Part shown: positions 38,028 through 47,672 of the stretch, one piece after another
How the letters are laid out: every line of letters begins with the position of its first letter
How positions within the stretch are numbered: the stretch's first letter is position 1
Source: Tenacibaculum aiptasiae
Lineage (GTDB): Bacteria > Bacteroidota > Bacteroidia > Flavobacteriales > Flavobacteriaceae
Length of the DNA: 64,000 bases
Assembly (NCBI RefSeq): GCF_008806755.1
Contig: NZ_WAAU01000008.1
Location: 446,964-510,963, forward strand
Direction of reading: 5' to 3'
Translations under genes and position numbers: made by a program
Notes under the pieces: model-generated
Databases searched by the model: none
Told to the model about the DNA's origin: nothing
Seen by the model: the letters and a program-made list of their open reading frames with translations, nothing else

Positions 38028-40478
38028 ATGGCAAAAAAAAAGACAACTGTTCAAAAAAAACAACCTAAAACCAATTTATTTAAAAAGGTTTCGTCTTTCT
38101 TTTCTAATAGACAAAATCAAACTATTACTGGTGCTTTTTTAATACTGTTTTCAATATTTTTAACAGTTGCTTTCATCTCTTTTTTCTTTTCTTGGCAAGA
38201 AGACCAAAGCACTTTAACACAATTTGCAGATAAAAAAATTCCGACTAAAAATTTACTAGGTAAAATAGGAGCTAAATTGAGTAACTTTTTTATTTATAAA
38301 GGTTTTGGATTGGGGTCTTTTCTTATCCCTCTTACTTTATTTTTAACTGGTTCTAGAGTTTTACTTCAAGCAAACCTAAAAAGAATATTGCCTTCTTGGA
38401 ACTGGGGATTATTAATAATGCTTTGGATTTCTACAGCCTTAGGGTTTGTAGAAAAAAAGAATGCATTATTATCAGGTGTTATTGGGTTTGAGCTTAATGA
38501 ATACTTACAAACGTTTTTAGGTAAAACTGGTGTCATAATATTATTGTTATTCTTCTTAATCACTTATCTAATTACACGATTTAGCATTACACCTGAGAAA
38601 ATAAACGAGCAAATAAAGTCAAATAAGGAAAAACAGGATGCTAAAAAAGCTGCTGCTGAAATAGCTGCAAAAGAAAAAGCTTCAGAAGAAATTAAAGAAG
38701 TAGAAGAAACTGAAGTAGAAAGTAAAAAATCTAGTTTCGAAATTTCAGTTGAAGATTTACAACCTACAATTTCTAAACATTCAGAAACACAAACTTCAAC
38801 TCCCCCTCCTACTGAAAACAAAGAGGAAGTTGTTTTAGATCCTAACATAAATAGTGAACCAACTTTAACAGTTTCTGAAGAAACAAAGAAAGAAGTTGAA
38901 GTAGCTATCGAAAAAGTTTCAGAAGAAAAAAGTGTTACTGAAAACTTATCAAATCAATTAGTAAAAGATTTTGGTGAATTTGACCCTACTTTAGAATTAG
39001 GTAATTACAAGTTCCCTACATTCAACTTATTAAAAGAGTATAACGAAACAATTTCAATAGACCCAGAGGAACTTGAAGCTAATAAAAACCGAATTGTAGA
39101 AACACTTAAAAACTACAAAATTGGTATTGCTCAAATTAAGGCTACTGTAGGTCCGACTATTACATTATATGAAATTGTACCCGAAGCAGGTATTCGAATT
39201 TCAAAAATTAAAAATCTAGAAGACGATATTGCTTTATCACTTTCGGCATTAGGAATTCGTATTATTGCTCCAATTCCTGGTAAAGGGACGATTGGTATTG
39301 AAGTACCAAATAAAAAATCTACTATTGTTTCAATGCATTCTGTTATTTCTTCAAAGAAATTCCAAGAAAGTCAAATGGAACTTCCAGTTGCATTAGGTAA
39401 AACTATTGCCAATGAAACTCTTGTAGTCGATTTAGCTAAAATGCCACACTTATTAATGGCTGGAGCAACAGGACAAGGAAAGTCTGTTGGATTAAATGCT
39501 GTATTAACCTCACTTCTATATAGAAAACATCCTGCTGAAGTAAAGTTCGTATTAGTTGACCCTAAAAAAGTAGAACTTACTTTATTTAATAAAATTGAGC
39601 GTCATTATTTAGCTAAATTACCAGATACTGATGATGCTATTATTACAGATACTACTAAAGTAGTAAATACTTTAAATTCACTTTGTATAGAAATGGATGC
39701 TCGTTATGATCTCTTAAAAACAGCAATGGTTCGTAATATTAAGGAATACAATGCTAAGTTTAGAGCTCGTAAATTAAATCCTGAGAATGGACATAAATTT
39801 TTACCATATATCGTTTTAGTTATTGATGAATTTGCTGATTTAATTATGACAGCTGGTAAAGAAGTAGAAACTCCTATTGCTCGTTTAGCACAACTAGCAC
39901 GTGCTATTGGAATTCACTTAATAGTAGCAACACAACGTCCATCTGTAAATGTAATTACTGGTATTATTAAAGCTAACTTCCCTGCTAGAATAGCATTTAG
40001 AGTAACTTCAAAAATAGATTCGAGAACTATTTTAGATGCACCAGGTGCTGATCAATTAATTGGTCGTGGAGATATGTTATATTCTGGAGGAAACGATATT
40101 ACTCGTATTCAATGTGCTTTTGTTGATACTCCTGAAGTAGAAAAAATAACCGATTTTATTGGTTCACAACGTGCTTATCCAGAAGCTCATCTGTTACCAG
40201 AATACGTTGGCGAAGAAGGTGGCACAAATGTTGATATAGACATTGCAGACCGTGATAAGCTCTTTAGAGAAGCTGCAGAAGTAATTGTAACAGCACAACA
40301 AGGTTCAGCTTCTTTATTACAACGTAAATTAAAATTAGGTTACAACAGAGCAGGTAGATTAATTGATCAATTAGAAGCAGCAGGAATTGTTGGTCCTTTT
40401 GAAGGCAGCAAAGCCAGACAAGTATTAGTTCCTGATTTTGTTGCTCTTGAACAATTATTAGAAAACGAAAAAAAATAA
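38028..40478 (+). CDS. ftsK: DNA translocase FtsK/SpoIIIE
   Basis: Pumps chromosome termini through the division septum. The 816-residue protein has four N-terminal membrane helices (about 37-60, 85-105, 120-140, 165-185), a charged linker, then the RecA-like motor with Walker A LLMAGATGQGKSVGLNA, Walker B VLVIDEFADLIMTAGKEVE, and a C-terminal gamma domain (ASLLQRKLKLGYNRAGRLIDQL) that reads KOPS. The linker is shorter than in E. coli, as usual for this phylum. In the tpx-lolA run. Confidence 0.97.
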   Translation: MAKKKTTVQKKQPKTNLFKKVSSFFSNRQNQTITGAFLILFSIFLTVAFISFFFSWQEDQSTLTQFADKKIPTKNLLGKIGAKLSNFFIYKGFGLGSFLIPLTLFLTGSRVLLQANLKRILPSWNWGLLIMLWISTALGFVEKKNALLSGVIGFELNEYLQTFLGKTGVIILLLFFLITYLITRFSITPEKINEQIKSNKEKQDAKKAAAEIAAKEKASEEIKEVEETEVESKKSSFEISVEDLQPTISKHSETQTSTPPPTENKEEVVLDPNINSEPTLTVSEETKKEVEVAIEKVSEEKSVTENLSNQLVKDFGEFDPTLELGNYKFPTFNLLKEYNETISIDPEELEANKNRIVETLKNYKIGIAQIKATVGPTITLYEIVPEAGIRISKIKNLEDDIALSLSALGIRIIAPIPGKGTIGIEVPNKKSTIVSMHSVISSKKFQESQMELPVALGKTIANETLVVDLAKMPHLLMAGATGQGKSVGLNAVLTSLLYRKHPAEVKFVLVDPKKVELTLFNKIERHYLAKLPDTDDAIITDTTKVVNTLNSLCIEMDARYDLLKTAMVRNIKEYNAKFRARKLNPENGHKFLPYIVLVIDEFADLIMTAGKEVETPIARLAQLARAIGIHLIVATQRPSVNVITGIIKANFPARIAFRVTSKIDSRTILDAPGADQLIGRGDMLYSGGNDITRIQCAFVDTPEVEKITDFIGSQRAYPEAHLLPEYVGEEGGTNVDIDIADRDKLFREAAEVIVTAQQGSASLLQRKLKLGYNRAGRLIDQLEAAGIVGPFEGSKARQVLVPDFVALEQLLENEKK

Positions 40479-40517
40479 CAATTAAAAAATTCCGAAAAAC
40501 GGAAGCAAAACAATATC

Positions 40518-41174
40518 ATGAAAAAAATTGGATTATTATTTATTGGATTATTTATTACCTTAAATACCATCGTTGGACAAAATACTTCTTCAGAAGCCAA
40601 AAACCTTTTAGATGAAGTATCTACTAAGATGGGAGCCTATAAAAATATGATTATTGGTTTTAACTCTTCCTTAGTAAACCGAGAAGCTGGTATTACAAAC
40701 GACCCACCTATTAGAGGAAAGATTACACTTTCTGGAGAAAAATATAACTTAGATTATTTAGGTAGTCATTTTCTTTTTGATGGAAAAAAGTTAGTTGTTA
40801 TCAATCAAGAAGAAAAAGAAATTAGTATTACCAATGGAGATTTGGATGAAGAAGATGGATTTATCTACCCTTCTAAATTATTAACTTTTTATAAAGAAGG
40901 TTATAATTTTTCTATGGGGAAATTAAAAAATAGTAACGGTAGAAAAATTCAATTTGTAGATTTAACTCCTATTGATAGTAATTCTGATATTGTAAAAGTA
41001 CAATTAGGAATAGATGCTAAAACAAAACATATATACAAGTTAGTACAAATAGGATCTAATGGTGCAGAAACAACATTTACTATCACAAAGTTTAAAAGCA
41101 ATCAACCTATTTCTAAAAACTTATTTTCTTTTAATAAAGAAAAATATTTAAAACAAGGATACTATATCGATTAA
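40518..41174 (+). CDS. lolA: LolA-family outer membrane lipoprotein carrier
   Basis: Periplasmic chaperone that shuttles lipoproteins to the outer membrane. A 218-residue protein with a signal peptide (MKKIGLLFIGLFITLNTIVG) and the LolA-like half-barrel: PPIRGKITLSGEKYNLDYLGSHFLFDGKKLVVINQEEKEISI and FTITKFKSNQPISKNLFSFNKEKYLKQGY at the end. It lies 39 nt after ftsK and before the Lpt permease, in the conserved flavobacterial order. A very long terminator hairpin follows. Confidence 0.9.
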   Translation: MKKIGLLFIGLFITLNTIVGQNTSSEAKNLLDEVSTKMGAYKNMIIGFNSSLVNREAGITNDPPIRGKITLSGEKYNLDYLGSHFLFDGKKLVVINQEEKEISITNGDLDEEDGFIYPSKLLTFYKEGYNFSMGKLKNSNGRKIQFVDLTPIDSNSDIVKVQLGIDAKTKHIYKLVQIGSNGAETTFTITKFKSNQPISKNLFSFNKEKYLKQGYYID

Positions 41175-41182
41175 TGCTTAAA

Positions 41183-41235
41183 AAAAGTTTTGTTAATGAT
41201 ACTTTTAAAATCATTAACAAAACTTTTGTTTTTTT
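41183..41235 (+). terminator. Strong terminator after lolA
   Basis: A perfect 18-bp stem (41183-41200 with 41210-41227), 9-nt loop, then a T run. The TTTTG at the end of the 3' arm (41224-41228) could also act as the -33 element of the next gene, 22 bp before its TAACTTTG. Confidence 0.9.
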
Positions 41236-41250
41236 ATTCACTTAACCTAC

Positions 41251-41258
41251 TAACTTTG
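41251..41258 (+). promoter_or_regulatory. -7 element of the LptF/LptG permease
   Basis: TAACTTTG (TAnnTTTG) ends 5 nt before the GTG start; with TTTTG at 41224-41228 inside the preceding terminator as a possible -33 box. Confidence 0.55.
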
Positions 41259-41263
41259 CATCT

Positions 41264-42709
41264 GTGAAAATACTAGACAGATATATTTTAAAAAGTTTTT
41301 TAAGACCTTTTTTAGCAACCTTCCTAATCATCTTATTTGTATTAGTAATGCAAGCCATGTGGCTTGCTTTTGATAATTTTGCAGGTAAGGGAATTAGTGT
41401 ACCTATTATTTTAAAATTTCTTTGGTATACAACACTTCTAATGGCTCCCCAGGCTCTTCCTATCGGAGTATTACTTTCTTCAATCATGACTTTAGGTAGT
41501 TTATCTGAAAACTACGAATTTGCTGCAAGTAAATCTGCTGGTGTATCATTACCCCGAATGGTACGTCCATTAATTTTTTTAACATTCATATTAAGTGGAA
41601 TTAATTTTCTGTTTTTAAATAACGTATATCCATACGCTATGTTAAAGCAATTAAATATGAAAATCAACATTAAAATGAAACAACCTGCCATAGCTTTAGT
41701 AGCAGGCAGTTTTAATGCTGAATTACCTAATTTCCAAATAAAATTTGATGAAAAATATGGAGAAGAAGAAAACCTATTAAAAAAAGTAATGATTTATGAT
41801 TTATCAGGTAAAAGGGGAAATAATAAAATTATTACTGCTGAAAGAGGTAAAATTATTACCGAAGAAGGCAGTAGATATATGACATTAGTTTTAGAAGATG
41901 GATATTATTTTGAAGGTCATAGAAAAAGCAATATTCCTTCAAATAAAGATAAAATGCCAGCCTCTCATGCATATTTTGACGAATATATAATAAATATAGA
42001 TATTTCTTCACTAACAGGTAAAGATGTTGAAAAAGAAAACTATACTAGGCAGTATAATATGTTAAGTTTAAATCAATTGAAAGATACCTTACCTACTATG
42101 AAAAAAAATTATGATGATTTTATTTCTAACAGGGCTAAAAATCTTTTTTTAAATATTGATGTAAGTGACCTACATAGTTATCCCGATTCTTTAACTAATA
42201 AAAAACTTTCTCTAAATCTATTAGATAATTTCGAATTAAGAGAAAAACAAACTATTATAAATAGTGCTAACTCAAAAATCCAGCGTGCAATTAAAAATAA
42301 TGATTCAAACAAGCAAACTTTAAAAAATAAAAGAAAATATCTTAATCTTTACGATATTGAATTTTATAACAGAGTAGCTTTTTCTTTCTCTTGCTTATTA
42401 CTCTTCTTTATTGGAGCTCCTCTTGGCTCTATTATACGAAAAGGAGGTATGGGGTTGCCTATGATTTTAGCTATAGGAGTTTATGTAACGTATTTTTTCA
42501 GTAATACTTTTGGAAGAAACTTAGCTGAAGAAAGCTCTCTTACAGCTATAACAGGATCTTGGCTAAGTGTATTTTTAATGCTACCTTTGGCATTAACATT
42601 AACAATTAGAGCAACTAAAGACAAAGGACTTTTTGACATAAAAGGGCTTTTTATAAAACTATTCAGTTTTTTTAACAACCTATTCTCTAAAAAAGAGAAA
42701 ACAACATAA
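41264..42709 (+). CDS. lptF: LptF/LptG-family LPS transport permease
   Basis: Inner-membrane subunit of the LptB2FG transporter that extracts lipopolysaccharide. The 481-residue protein starts KILDRYILKSFLRPFLATFLIILFVLVMQ, has helices at about 12-32, 50-75, 100-120, and three near the C-terminus (FYNRVAFSFSCLLLFFIGAPLGSIIRKGGMGLP is the signature), with a periplasmic jellyroll between. The start is GTG at 41264. One gene serves for LptF/G here; a partner may lie elsewhere. A TAACTTTG element ends 5 nt upstream. The ribB gene follows after 2 nt. Confidence 0.93.
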   Translation: MKILDRYILKSFLRPFLATFLIILFVLVMQAMWLAFDNFAGKGISVPIILKFLWYTTLLMAPQALPIGVLLSSIMTLGSLSENYEFAASKSAGVSLPRMVRPLIFLTFILSGINFLFLNNVYPYAMLKQLNMKINIKMKQPAIALVAGSFNAELPNFQIKFDEKYGEEENLLKKVMIYDLSGKRGNNKIITAERGKIITEEGSRYMTLVLEDGYYFEGHRKSNIPSNKDKMPASHAYFDEYIINIDISSLTGKDVEKENYTRQYNMLSLNQLKDTLPTMKKNYDDFISNRAKNLFLNIDVSDLHSYPDSLTNKKLSLNLLDNFELREKQTIINSANSKIQRAIKNNDSNKQTLKNKRKYLNLYDIEFYNRVAFSFSCLLLFFIGAPLGSIIRKGGMGLPMILAIGVYVTYFFSNTFGRNLAEESSLTAITGSWLSVFLMLPLALTLTIRATKDKGLFDIKGLFIKLFSFFNNLFSKKEKTT

Positions 42710-42711
42710 AA

Positions 42712-43854
42712 ATGACAACACACACCACAGCTAAAGTTAAATTAAACACGATTGAAGAAGCTATTGAAGACATAAAAAACGGTAAAGTTATTATTGTCGT
42801 TGATGATGAAGATCGTGAAAATGAAGGTGATTTTCTTGCCGCTGCTAATAAAGTTACCCCAGAAATGATCAACTTTATGGCTACTCATGGTAGAGGTCTA
42901 ATTTGTACTCCTCTTACTGAAGACAGATGTAAAGAATTAGAGTTAGGAATGATGGTAAATAACAATACCGATCCTATGGAAACTGCTTTTACTGTTTCTG
43001 TAGATTTACGCGGTAAAGGTGTTACCACCGGTATTTCTGCTTCTGATAGAGCTAAAACCATACAAGCACTAGTAGATCCAGAAACTAAACCTTTTGACCT
43101 TGCCAGACCTGGACATATCTTCCCTTTAAAAGCTAAAAACGGAGGTGTTTTAAGAAGGACTGGTCATACTGAAGCTGCCATAGATTTTGCCCGATTAGCT
43201 GGCTTAGAGCCTGCTGGAGTTATTGTTGAAATCATGAACGAAGATGGTACTATGGCTCGTTTACCTCAATTATTAGAAGTTGCTAAGAACTTTGATTTAA
43301 AAATAGTTTCTATTGAAGATCTAGTAGCTTATAGAATGGAGCATGATTCTTTAATTGAAAAGAAAGAAGATTTTAATATTCAAACACGTTTTGGAGATTT
43401 TCGTTTACGTGCCTACCAACAAACTACAAATAAACAAATCCATATTGCATTAACTAAAGGAACTTGGAGCAAGGATGAACCAATTTTAACAAGAATAAAC
43501 TCAACTCTTGTTAATAATGATATTCTTGGAACTTTAACTAATAATGCTGACAAGAAATTGGATCAAATGTTTAAAGTTGTGAATGATGAAGGTAAAGGCG
43601 CTATTGTTTTTATAAATCAACAGAGTCAGGCTTTAAATTTATTAAACCGTTTACGTGGACTAAAAGAAAACCAAGCTAAAGGAATAATGAAAGCTCCTAA
43701 AGTAACCATGGATAATAGAGATTTTGGTATTGGTGCTCAAATATTACACGACTTACATATTCATAAATTACGCTTAATTTCCAATACCGAACAGACTAAG
43801 AGAGTTGGTATGATTGGTTACGGGTTAGAAATTGTAGATTATGTAAATTATTAA
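42712..43854 (+). CDS. ribB: 3,4-dihydroxy-2-butanone-4-phosphate synthase with a degenerate GTP cyclohydrolase II domain
   Basis: Makes the four-carbon precursor of riboflavin from ribulose 5-phosphate. The N-terminal half (to about 215) has all RibB motifs: DDEDRENEGDFLAAA, THGRGLICTPLT, ISASDRAKTI and RPGHIFPLKAKNGGVLRRTGHTEAA. The C-terminal half has the fold of RibA (GTP cyclohydrolase II), but the zinc-binding Cys triad is absent: the region reads RINSTLVNNDILGTLTNNAD. The second activity is therefore almost certainly lost, as in other flavobacteria, and a separate RibA is expected. Co-transcribed with the Lpt permease. Confidence 0.93.
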   Translation: MTTHTTAKVKLNTIEEAIEDIKNGKVIIVVDDEDRENEGDFLAAANKVTPEMINFMATHGRGLICTPLTEDRCKELELGMMVNNNTDPMETAFTVSVDLRGKGVTTGISASDRAKTIQALVDPETKPFDLARPGHIFPLKAKNGGVLRRTGHTEAAIDFARLAGLEPAGVIVEIMNEDGTMARLPQLLEVAKNFDLKIVSIEDLVAYRMEHDSLIEKKEDFNIQTRFGDFRLRAYQQTTNKQIHIALTKGTWSKDEPILTRINSTLVNNDILGTLTNNADKKLDQMFKVVNDEGKGAIVFINQQSQALNLLNRLRGLKENQAKGIMKAPKVTMDNRDFGIGAQILHDLHIHKLRLISNTEQTKRVGMIGYGLEIVDYVNY

Positions 43855-43870
43855 AAAATTACAACCAAAT

Positions 43871-43902
43871 AAAAAAGAGGAAGTTTAAACTTCCTCTTTT
43901 TT
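43871..43902. terminator. Bidirectional terminator, ribB / nitronate monooxygenase
   Basis: A 32-bp palindrome centred on GTTTAAAC with GAGGAAG/CTTCCTC arms and A/T runs on each side; serves two convergent genes. Confidence 0.88.
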
Positions 43903-43925
43903 ATTTACAAGTAAAACTTTTCGAA

Positions 43926-44867
43926 TTACAATGAGTTCATTGAAGTTTTAACTTCATTAAACTCAGCTATTATACTTTCTAAAACTTCTTTTGCAGGTTT
44001 TATTTCATGGATTAATCCAGCTACTTGCCCTATTTCTAACTCTCCTTCTTCCAAATCTCCTTCAAACATTCCTTTTTTAGCTCTAGCTCTACCTAATAAC
44101 TCTTTTATTTCCTCTATTGAAGGATTTTGTTGATACAATTCTTGAACTTCATTATAGAACTTATTTTTAACCAAACGTACTGGTGCCAGTTCTTTTAAAG
44201 TTAAATGAGTATCACCATCTTTAACTCCAAGAATAGTTTGTTTAAAATTATCATGAGCAGAAGATTCTTTTGTTGCTGCAAAGCGACTTCCAATTTGGAC
44301 TCCATCAGCACCTAAAACCATTGCTGCCAACATACCTCTCCCTGTTCCTATTCCACCTGCTGATATAACAGGAATTTTAACCTGTTCTTTTACCATTGGT
44401 ATTAACGTAAATGTAGTTGTCTCTTCTCTACCATTATGCCCACCTGCTTCAAAACCTTCACAAACCACTGCATCAACACCAGCTGCTTCTGCTTTTAACG
44501 CAAATTTTACTGAACTTACTACATGCACTACAGTAATTCCTTTTTCTTTTAAGAAGTTTGTCCATGTTTTTGGATTTCCTGCTGAAGTAAAAACAATCTT
44601 CACTCCTTCTTCAACAATAATATCCATAATCTTTTCGATATCTGGATATAACATTGGTACATTAACTCCAAAAGGTTTATCTGTTGCTTTTTTACACTTC
44701 TGTATATGCTCTCTTAGCACTTCCGGATACATCGATCCAGCTCCAATTAAACCTAAACCACCTGCATTAGATACAGCAGATGCTAACTTCCATCCTGAGA
44801 CCCAAATCATTCCTCCTTGAATAATTGGGTATTGTATATTAAATAATTTAGTAATCTTATTTTGCAT
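43926..44867 (-). CDS. Nitronate monooxygenase (2-nitropropane dioxygenase family)
   Basis: FMN-dependent TIM-barrel enzyme that oxidises alkyl nitronates; some relatives are enoyl reductases (FabK). Motifs: FNIQYPIIQGGMIWVSG at the start, AVVCEGFEAGGHNGREETTTF with the active-site His, PVISAGGIGTGRGMLAAMVLGADGVQIGSRFAATKES. I start at 44867 (MQNKITKLF, 313 residues) rather than 15 nt earlier because family N-termini begin so. Monocistronic. The physiological substrate is unknown. Confidence 0.9.
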   Translation of the reverse strand: MQNKITKLFNIQYPIIQGGMIWVSGWKLASAVSNAGGLGLIGAGSMYPEVLREHIQKCKKATDKPFGVNVPMLYPDIEKIMDIIVEEGVKIVFTSAGNPKTWTNFLKEKGITVVHVVSSVKFALKAEAAGVDAVVCEGFEAGGHNGREETTTFTLIPMVKEQVKIPVISAGGIGTGRGMLAAMVLGADGVQIGSRFAATKESSAHDNFKQTILGVKDGDTHLTLKELAPVRLVKNKFYNEVQELYQQNPSIEEIKELLGRARAKKGMFEGDLEEGELEIGQVAGLIHEIKPAKEVLESIIAEFNEVKTSMNSL

Positions 44868-44903
44868 AAGGTAAATGTACAATCATTAAATAGTAAGCAC
44901 AAA

Positions 44904-44930
44904 AAAACCTCGAATAATTCGAGGCTTAAT
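44904..44930 (-). terminator. Terminator after mnmA
   Basis: CCTCGAA / TTCGAGG stem, 3-nt loop, with a T run on the minus strand; 25 nt past the mnmA stop. Confidence 0.8.
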
Positions 44931-44948
44931 TTTATAATAAATTACTTT

Positions 44949-46136
44949 TTAAGAAATGACACCAGAACCTAAAAGCTCTTCATCTTTATACCAAGCAACA
45001 AATTGTCCTTCTTGAATAGCTGATTGTGGATTTTCAAAGGCAACATATAAACCTTTTTCTACACTATATAATCTTGCTTTTTCTAATTTCTGACGATAAC
45101 GTATCCTTGCTTCAACTTCCATTTCTTCACCTGGATTTAATGCTAAATCGGTACGCACCCAATGTAGTTCCTCATTAGAAACAAATAAAACGTTTCTATA
45201 TAAACCTGGATGATTTTTACCTTCTCCAGTATAAATTATATTCTCATTTACATCAGTTTCAATAACAAATAATGGTTCTTTTGTTCCTCCAACAGCTAAT
45301 CCTTTACGTTGACCTTTGGTAAAATAATGAGCTCCTTGGTGCTTACCTACCACATCTCCATCTTCTTTTTTGTATGAAAATTTAGTTGATAAATATTCTA
45401 ATTCTGCTTCTTTATTTTCAAATTTTGGAGCTACTCTATTATATTGCTCGAAACTATTTGGTATTCTTATGATTTGCCCCTCTTTAGGTTGTAATTTTTG
45501 TTGCAAAAAATCTGGTAATCTTACCTTACCTATAAAACATAATCCTTGAGAATCCTTTTTATCTGCTGTAATTAAATCAGCCTCTTTCGCTATTTCTCTA
45601 ACTTCTGGCTTTGTTAACTCACCTATTGGAAACAATGCTTTTGATAATTGCTTTTGAGACAACTGACACAAAAAGTAGGACTGATCTTTATTAGTATCTT
45701 TTCCTGCTAATAATTTATATACTGGCTTTCCGTCAATTATTTCTTCTGATTTTCTACAATAGTGACCAGTAGCTACGTAATCTGCTCCTAAGCCTAATGC
45801 TATATCCATAAATACATCAAACTTAATTTCTCGATTACATAAAACATCTGGATTTGGAGTACGACCTTTCTCATACTCATTAAACATATAATCTACTATA
45901 CGTTCTTTATATTGTTCACTTAAGTCTACAGTTTGGAAAGGTATTCCTAATTTTTCTGCAACAATCATTGCATCGTTGCTATCTTCTAACCAAGGACATT
46001 CATCAGAAATAGTTACCGAATCGTCATGCCAGTTTTTCATAAACAAGCCTATAACTTCATAACCTTGCTCTTTTAGTAAGTATGCTGTTACACTACTATC
46101 TACACCTCCTGAAAGTCCTACTATTACTCTTTTCAT
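44949..46136 (-). CDS. mnmA: tRNA 2-thiouridylase MnmA
   Basis: Thiolates U34 of Lys, Glu and Gln tRNAs. 395 residues from the ATG at 46136. The PP-loop is [18 protein letters not shown]; the catalytic cysteines are in [12 protein letters not shown] and QGLCFIGKV. The TAAATTTG element (46162-46155) lies downstream of the alternative ATG at 46157, so the shorter start ([11 protein letters not shown]) is correct. The D-(X)3-AxxLG domain and C-terminal beta barrel are as in E. coli. Confidence 0.97.
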   Translation of the reverse strand: MKRVIVGLSGGVDSSVTAYLLKEQGYEVIGLFMKNWHDDSVTISDECPWLEDSNDAMIVAEKLGIPFQTVDLSEQYKERIVDYMFNEYEKGRTPNPDVLCNREIKFDVFMDIALGLGADYVATGHYCRKSEEIIDGKPVYKLLAGKDTNKDQSYFLCQLSQKQLSKALFPIGELTKPEVREIAKEADLITADKKDSQGLCFIGKVRLPDFLQQKLQPKEGQIIRIPNSFEQYNRVAPKFENKEAELEYLSTKFSYKKEDGDVVGKHQGAHYFTKGQRKGLAVGGTKEPLFVIETDVNENIIYTGEGKNHPGLYRNVLFVSNEELHWVRTDLALNPGEEMEVEARIRYRQKLEKARLYSVEKGLYVAFENPQSAIQEGQFVAWYKDEELLGSGVIS

Positions 46137-46154
46137 TCTTTCTTTTTGAAGGTG

Positions 46155-46162
46155 CAAATTTA
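46155..46162 (-). promoter_or_regulatory. -7 element of mnmA
   Basis: TAAATTTG (TAnnTTTG) on the minus strand, 18 nt before the ATG at 46136; decides between two in-frame starts. Confidence 0.6.
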
Positions 46163-46204
46163 CGAAATCCTTTCCATTATTTACTATGGAAAGAATTGAT
46201 GAAA

Positions 46205-46903
46205 CTATTGAAGAAATTGATGTACTCTTACATAACTTAATTCCTCCTTATTATCTGTGGATCTTAATGTAAGTTTATCTTTTTCTACTGTAAATTTATA
46301 GAATTTGAATTTTGGTGTTTCTCCATAATTTACCATTTGTAGTTCTGGCTTATGTCCATGAATTTTATAAACACCATATTTTTTATTCTTTAAAGAATTC
46401 TCTATAACATAAATGTTATCCCATCTTAAATACAGCGTCGATTTCGGATTTACTAATTTTTTTGAATCAACACTATCTATCTTTTTAGATTTTAATTCCC
46501 AAAGTCCAAGTAATTTATTTCCTTCTGAACTAGGAATTTTATTGATTCTTTCTAAATATACTGTAACATCCTGACCTTCTTCTTTCCTTTCCCATAACAT
46601 TTTATTCTCTTTCAATTCAACTTTAAAAGGCTCAGCTACATCGGTCACTCCATTTTTATTCGAAATTTTAAGTCTGTTATCTTTTAAACTCCAAGTTCCA
46701 TAAGAATGCTGTAACCATCCATTACCGGATATTTGAGTAGAATCTTCTTTAAAGTTCATCCATCGAGCATTAGGAGTCATTTCTTCTTTACCTACTTTCA
46801 CTTTTTTTACTAACCAAAGTCCAGTAAATTCATCAGTTTCTTTTTTTTCATTACAGGAAACTAAAAAACTCAGAATTAATAGTAAAATAAAACTCCTAAA
46901 CAT
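46205..46903 (-). CDS. Lipoprotein with two lipocalin-like halves
   Basis: A 232-residue lipoprotein (signal ending LSFLVSC, Cys at about 17). Two similar segments, [24 protein letters not shown] (about 27-50) and [17 protein letters not shown] (about 130-146), each open a beta-rich stretch, suggesting a duplicated lipocalin-like domain. No enzyme motif. It follows the MORN-like gene by 10 nt; the pair has a TATTTTTG element upstream of the first gene. Confidence 0.65.
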   Translation of the reverse strand: MFRSFILLLILSFLVSCNEKKETDEFTGLWLVKKVKVGKEEMTPNARWMNFKEDSTQISGNGWLQHSYGTWSLKDNRLKISNKNGVTDVAEPFKVELKENKMLWERKEEGQDVTVYLERINKIPSSEGNKLLGLWELKSKKIDSVDSKKLVNPKSTLYLRWDNIYVIENSLKNKKYGVYKIHGHKPELQMVNYGETPKFKFYKFTVEKDKLTLRSTDNKEELSYVRVHQFLQ

Positions 46904-46913
46904 ATTCTTCTTT

Positions 46914-47609
46914 TTATTTATTCTTAAGTTCTGACAATTTCATTCGCTTCTTTTTGTTTACTACTTCTCCATCCATATAAAACTCCCACTTCCCTATTCT
47001 TTTTCCTTCTTTATACATTCCTTTCTCTTTTATTCCTCCTTTTAAGTCATAATATTTGCCCTCGCCTTCTAACTTCCCATCTTTATAAAAAACATCTTCA
47101 ATTAAAATACCAGATTCTGTAAAAGTTTTAGAAACTCCATTTTTCTTTCCATCTACATAAGAAGTTTCTTGGGTTACCTTTCCATTAGGATAATAGTTTT
47201 TAAGAATTCCATCTAACTTTCCATTTTTATATTCTTCTTCAGAAAACAGCTTTCCATTAGCAAAATAGTATATCCATTTTCCAATACGCTTTTTTCCTAA
47301 CATTTTACCTTCACTCTTCAATTTTCCTAAATCGTTATAAAATTTAACCGTAGCTGTATCCTTTTTATATGTTTTTACAATTACTGGTTGTGTTGAAGAA
47401 GTATTAGAATAAAACTTAAAAACTCCTACTTCTTTACCATTTTTAAACTGTCCAGAATAACGAACCTTACCATTGTCATAAAATTTCTTCCATACACCTG
47501 TTCGTTTTCCATTTGCATCAAATTGATTTATTTTTTGTGCCTCAGTTGAAACAATAAAAAAAGCTGATAATAAAAGTGCAATTGAAAATATCCTTTTTAT
47601 ATTTAGCAT
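46914..47609 (-). CDS. MORN-repeat (YwqK-type) exported protein
   Basis: A 231-residue protein with a signal peptide (to about SAFFIVSTEA) and eight to nine repeats of about 20-23 residues of the form G-x-W-x-x-Y-x-x-G-K-x: GVWKKFYDNGKVRYSGQF, GKWIYYFANGKLFSEEEYKNG, DGILKNYYPNGKVTQET, GKWEFYMDGEVV. This is the MORN/YwqK repeat, whose function in bacteria is unknown; annotation as an antitoxin is not supported by anything here. Transcribed with the lipocalin-like lipoprotein gene. Confidence 0.85.
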   Translation of the reverse strand: MLNIKRIFSIALLLSAFFIVSTEAQKINQFDANGKRTGVWKKFYDNGKVRYSGQFKNGKEVGVFKFYSNTSSTQPVIVKTYKKDTATVKFYNDLGKLKSEGKMLGKKRIGKWIYYFANGKLFSEEEYKNGKLDGILKNYYPNGKVTQETSYVDGKKNGVSKTFTESGILIEDVFYKDGKLEGEGKYYDLKGGIKEKGMYKEGKRIGKWEFYMDGEVVNKKKRMKLSELKNK

Positions 47610-47648
47610 TGATAATTCTTTTTATTTAGTTGTATAACTTACTTATTT

Positions 47649-47656
47649 CAAAAATA
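47649..47656 (-). promoter_or_regulatory. -7 element of the MORN-like gene
   Basis: TATTTTTG on the minus strand, 39 nt before the start codon of the gene ending at 46914. Confidence 0.45.
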
Positions 47657-47672
47657 CATAAACCATACCAAT

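Noticed and set aside
46137..46157. ATG at 46157 as the mnmA start
   Set aside because: The extra residues HLQKER do not fit the family, and the TAAATTTG element (46162-46155) would overlap this ATG.
46914..47609. Toxin-antitoxin role for the YwqK-type protein
   Set aside because: The repeat protein has a signal peptide, and no toxin gene lies beside it.
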